Assembly (NCBI GenBank): GCA_013397845.1
Contig: VZTG01008661.1
Span: 1,147,237 to 1,211,236, forward strand
Origin: Melanocharis versteri
Taxonomy: Eukaryota > Chordata > Aves > Passeriformes > Melanocharitidae
Direction of reading: 5' to 3'
DNA length: 64,000 nucleotides
Part shown: positions 60,721 through 64,000 of the stretch, piece by piece
How the letters are laid out: each line of letters begins with the position of its first letter
How positions within the stretch are numbered: the stretch's first letter is position 1
Made by a program: the position numbers and the translations under genes
Notes under the pieces: generated by a model
Database searches by the model: none
Seen by the model: the letters and a program-made list of their open reading frames with translations, nothing else
Told to the model about the DNA's origin: nothing

Positions 60721-63700
60721 CCAAGAAGCAACTGGGGGGGGTTAACTGGATGATTAACTTCAGAAGCCTGTTCCTGACCTGAAGTAAATTGCTGTTGTAG
60801 GCACACCAGTCTTGGCCTCAGAGCACACCATAAAGCACCACTGAAACGCTCCATCTGGAATGCCCGAAGGAAAACCCTAACAAGCCCCAGGTGTCACAAG
60901 GCAGTTCAGTGCACCCTTTGAAGCCACCAGGAAAACCTACACCCTGCTGCCTCATGACATGAAGCAACCTGAAATGCAACACAGCTGTGAGCATGTTCCA
61001 GTGCCAGATGCCTATTCAAAAGCTCTCTCGTTTCCTAGTGTCTCCATGTTATTTCACTAGCAAGGCAAAGCCAGGGCTCAGGATAACATCCATACAACCT
61101 GATGCCAGCTCCAAAGGTGTGCATGTGACCTTAGCCACTGACTCTCTTGCCAGTTCCTTTGTAACTTTGTCCGGAGTGTGCTTGGACATGCCAGGCTGCC
61201 AAGGCCAAACCTGGCAGACGTGCCATTTCTGGACACACAATGGATTCCTCATGCAAGAAAAAAATCACACAGGTAGAAATTAAACTGGTGGGAATAGGTT
61301 TGACTTAAGAGGAAACCATACATCATACCACTGTCAAATATTCAGCACATCAGGCTTTGTCTGCATTTTTACTGGCACCTTGGGGTTTGAAATTTTGAGA
61401 AAGACTGAAAAGTTATGGACACCTTGTGGTGATCTTCCAAGCATCTGCTGTGGTGATGGAGAACCACCTCACAGAGAGTAGGTTATGCAAGCATAATTGC
61501 TTTTCAGCTGCCTGCATAATATGTCACTGCTGAGTCCCATTTCATCCTAGCTATATTTGCTTAAGACACCCTTTCAAGTCTCCTCATATTGTCTGGCTTT
61601 TGTGGAGTCAAGCTCAGAGTTGAAGCTGGCTGTTTGATAAATGCCCTTTTTCTGAGACAGGTCCATGTGTCTACTGTCTTATCTACCTTCTGGACAGCTG
61701 GTGCATTACTATGTATTGGTAATGTTCTTCCTTGGGACACTGCTATGAAAGTTTAGCCACCAGACAAGAAAAAAGTTGTGGCACCATTAATACAGTTTTG
61801 TTCTCTCTGATGATGAAATCAGTAGGTGGACTAGATGTTATCTGCCAACTTGGCTCCTGGGAAAAAGAACCCTTATATACAAAATTTCCAAAAGCCATCA
61901 TACAAACATACACATGTGTTTTAACAATAACAGCATATTAACAACTATAGCTTGTTCTGTGCTCCTGGAATCTGTGAACTCTCTTAATGCTGGATTTGCT
62001 TATGAGCTCCTTCCTAAAAATAAAATATTAAAGCCCTCAGCACCATGCCAATGAAATTAAGGGAATCGCTATCACAATAATGTGTGCTGACTTAGAAGTC
62101 AAGGAAAAAAGGGCTATCTTTCTTTGCCTGGGACAATAATTAATATTATCTTGTCTTTGTTCATTTGCCAGTTGCATATAAAAAATAGTTTGTAATGGAT
62201 TCAGATCCTCATAGAACCTTTATTTTCCCTCTCCAACTTTCTTTTACTATGAAGTACAAGTGGATAGCACCTGAATTAGTCTCATCTTTAGATGCATTGA
62301 AGGATGTTGTGGTACTTACTGTTTACTATATGTGTACCCAGGTAAACACACACACTCCTATATGCACACACAAGATTTGAGTATCAGAAGACGGAGTTTT
62401 GAAACTAAAGGATGTGCACAAAGGTCAGTCCAGCCCTTTGCTCACTAATGTTTTCTCAGTGTGCCTTCAGACCCTTTGATCTCAGAGTCTTAGCTCTGAA
62501 ATGAATCTATAACTAAGCTAGGAACAGTGAACAGAAGCATGAGGTAAGCAAACAGGGTGGGCACAAAAGGGTGTTGCTCGGGTTTGAGGCATTTGTTTGC
62601 ACGACTACTTGTAGACCAAGGTGAAAAGTGCAACTGGCTTTTTGGACTGAACAGAGTGTGTAAACAAGCATGAAAATAGATTAACTCTCGCCATTGAGAA
62701 ATGTTTGTGCTCTCGAAATCAATGGGTGATTCGTGACAACAAGGAAAGGGCAAATATTGAAGACAAAAAGGCTCCAACCTGTGGTTTGTATCCAATCTGC
62801 TCTTAATATCAGGTAAACTTGTTACAGATCCTCAAATAACTCATGCTCTAGGCTGTGATTTCACTAAGGTAGGAAGACGTGTTGATGTAGATAGAGTAAA
62901 TATAAACAGCAGACTGTCTTGTAACTGATCCCTCTTTAATCCTCCTCAATTGATGACAAATTGCCGTGTACAGAAAGCTTTGTGAGAATGTAAAACCTTC
63001 GGATAACTGAAACCCACAGCAGCAAATGTGCCATATTCCCACCAACTAACCAACCCGAACAAACAAATAAATATTAAGCAAAACTGCAAATGTCAGCAAT
63101 CTTTTTATTTTTCTCGGAAGTATGGCTGCTATGATCTACGGGAAAATAAAGTTGTTCTATATCTTTCTTTAAACAGAGATTGCTGCAATGTTTATACATT
63201 GGTCTAAATTAAATACATGAAAGATGTTTGCAGAGGATTTTTCCTCTTAAAGTTCTGATTTTGCTACACATGCAAAGACTCCCTAAAATCAGGTCAACAC
63301 AGCGCTGCAGTAGGTACTTACTGTCTGGAGACAGGTCATGTCATTCTCTGTCTATCAAACATAAAAGTTTCTGTTAGAGATAATGAATTTATTAACCAGC
63401 AAATTTTAAAAGTTTTTACCCCTTCATATAAAAATTTCTTTAAATACACTACCATGGCCAAAATGTTTCTGTTGTGTTTCAGTGATTTCAAAAAACTTTA
63501 ATTATGCACCTGTCATATATTTCAGATTCAGTTTATTAGCATTCTTTTATTTTGAGAGGCTGAAATGGCAAAATCAGTCCCACAAAAACATTGACTCAAA
63601 GCTCAGAACTCCTGGTCTTCTAGAAGACCCATTGAGCTCTTACAGAAATTTACACCATATAACTGGAAAAATAGGTAGAGGAGGAACAAAGAGAGTGAGA

Positions 63701-64000
63701 GTGTTTAATGAGTTAAAGATAGCAAATAAGGCTGGATTAAGTCTGAACTGTTGTTTGAGTAACATGGTGTATGTGAGAAGTCCCTTGCAGTTTTACAGTG
63801 AGGAAAAATACATAGTATAAACATGCGAACTCAATGGCTCTAACATGGTCAGGACAATTACATGGAAATATTACTGTTTTATAAAAATCCTGTATCCTCA
63901 TTAGTTTTAAAACAATATTGGTGTCTGCTTTGTACCAAAAGAAAAAGGTCAAGGTGTTTCTTTCCCTTCTGCTCAAGACTTAGATTGTGTTTAGCCTAAT
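60721..64000. other. Noncoding DNA, no gene seen
   Basis: The sequence opens with a run of eight G (60,734-60,741). The G+C-richer section 60,740-61,280 has frames on both strands (98 codons on plus at 60,987, 67 on minus at 61,049) without domains. The remainder is AT-rich, with a short CA-rich stretch at 62,341-62,372 and the palindrome at 63,614-63,629. No transposon could be assigned. Confidence 0.6.
63614..63629. repeat. Perfect 16-bp palindrome
   Basis: The sequence ggtcttctagaagacc is identical to its own reverse complement. Its central TTCTAGAA is the inverted nTTCnnGAAn arrangement used by heat-shock factors and STAT-like proteins (TTCN2-4GAA). Function is unproven. Confidence 0.6.

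Noticed and set aside
61821..61850. Short CR1-like 3'-end phrase (ggtggactagatgttatctg)
   Set aside because: Only about 20 bases resemble CR1 and neither flank continues the alignment, so chance is likely.
62195..62346. Open frame ending at an ACCCAG|GTAAAC donor-like site
   Set aside because: The 61-codon frame has no recognised homologue, no good acceptor precedes it, and GTAAAC is only a moderate donor.

Overview
The window looks like vertebrate nuclear DNA, most probably from a bird. The strongest evidence is five fragments of CR1 non-LTR retrotransposons. They retain the CR1 ORF2 C-terminal protein frame and the CR1 3' untranslated end with its 'ttggactcgatgaccctga' type motif. The DNA is AT-rich and CpG-poor, recognisable repeats cover only a few percent, and mammalian-type repeats (Alu, L1) are absent. 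A turtle or crocodile cannot be strictly excluded because they also carry CR1, but the low repeat load favours a bird. I cannot name the species or locus.

No protein-coding gene could be supported anywhere in the 64 kb. Open reading frames are short (the longest is 197 codons and belongs to a CR1 copy). They are scattered on both strands and show no domain, signal peptide or codon pattern of a real gene. No tRNA, rRNA, CRISPR array or operon-like structure was seen. The window is therefore either a stretch of gene desert or the inside of a very large intron. A few splice-site-like or CpG-retaining spots are listed as candidates only.

Layout. 1-23,200: single-copy AT-rich DNA with two good hairpins (1,939-1,974 and 3,756-3,803), short poly-T and TTTC runs, a slowly evolving-looking block at 13,140-13,470 and an ancient MIR SINE at 16,096-16,215. 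23,201-23,635: an antisense CR1. 24,711-24,840: a TA/CA-type simple repeat. 25,241-25,760: a small CpG-retaining patch preceded by a strong splice-acceptor-like tract. 27,297-28,196: an antisense MIR abutted by the best-preserved CR1. 30,988-31,485 and 39,441-39,666: older sense CR1 copies. 34,161-34,196: an ATTTAT repeat. 37,386-37,522: remnants of old amniote SINE/LINE sequence. 42,014-42,556: an antisense CR1 whose 3' tail has become a long pentanucleotide microsatellite, with an assembly ambiguity (the only N). 42,974-43,135: another MIR. 43,136-59,340: largely featureless AT-rich DNA with candidate regulatory blocks. 59,341-60,720: an AT-rich stretch with far more CpG than its surroundings, the most unexplained signal here. 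60,721-64,000: plain sequence.

Nothing here is a convincing new biological system. The best leads are the CpG-retaining tract at 59.3-60.7 kb, the CpG patch at 25.5 kb, the near-perfect hairpin at 3.76 kb, the 12-bp inverted repeat at 22.0 kb and the candidate conserved noncoding blocks.
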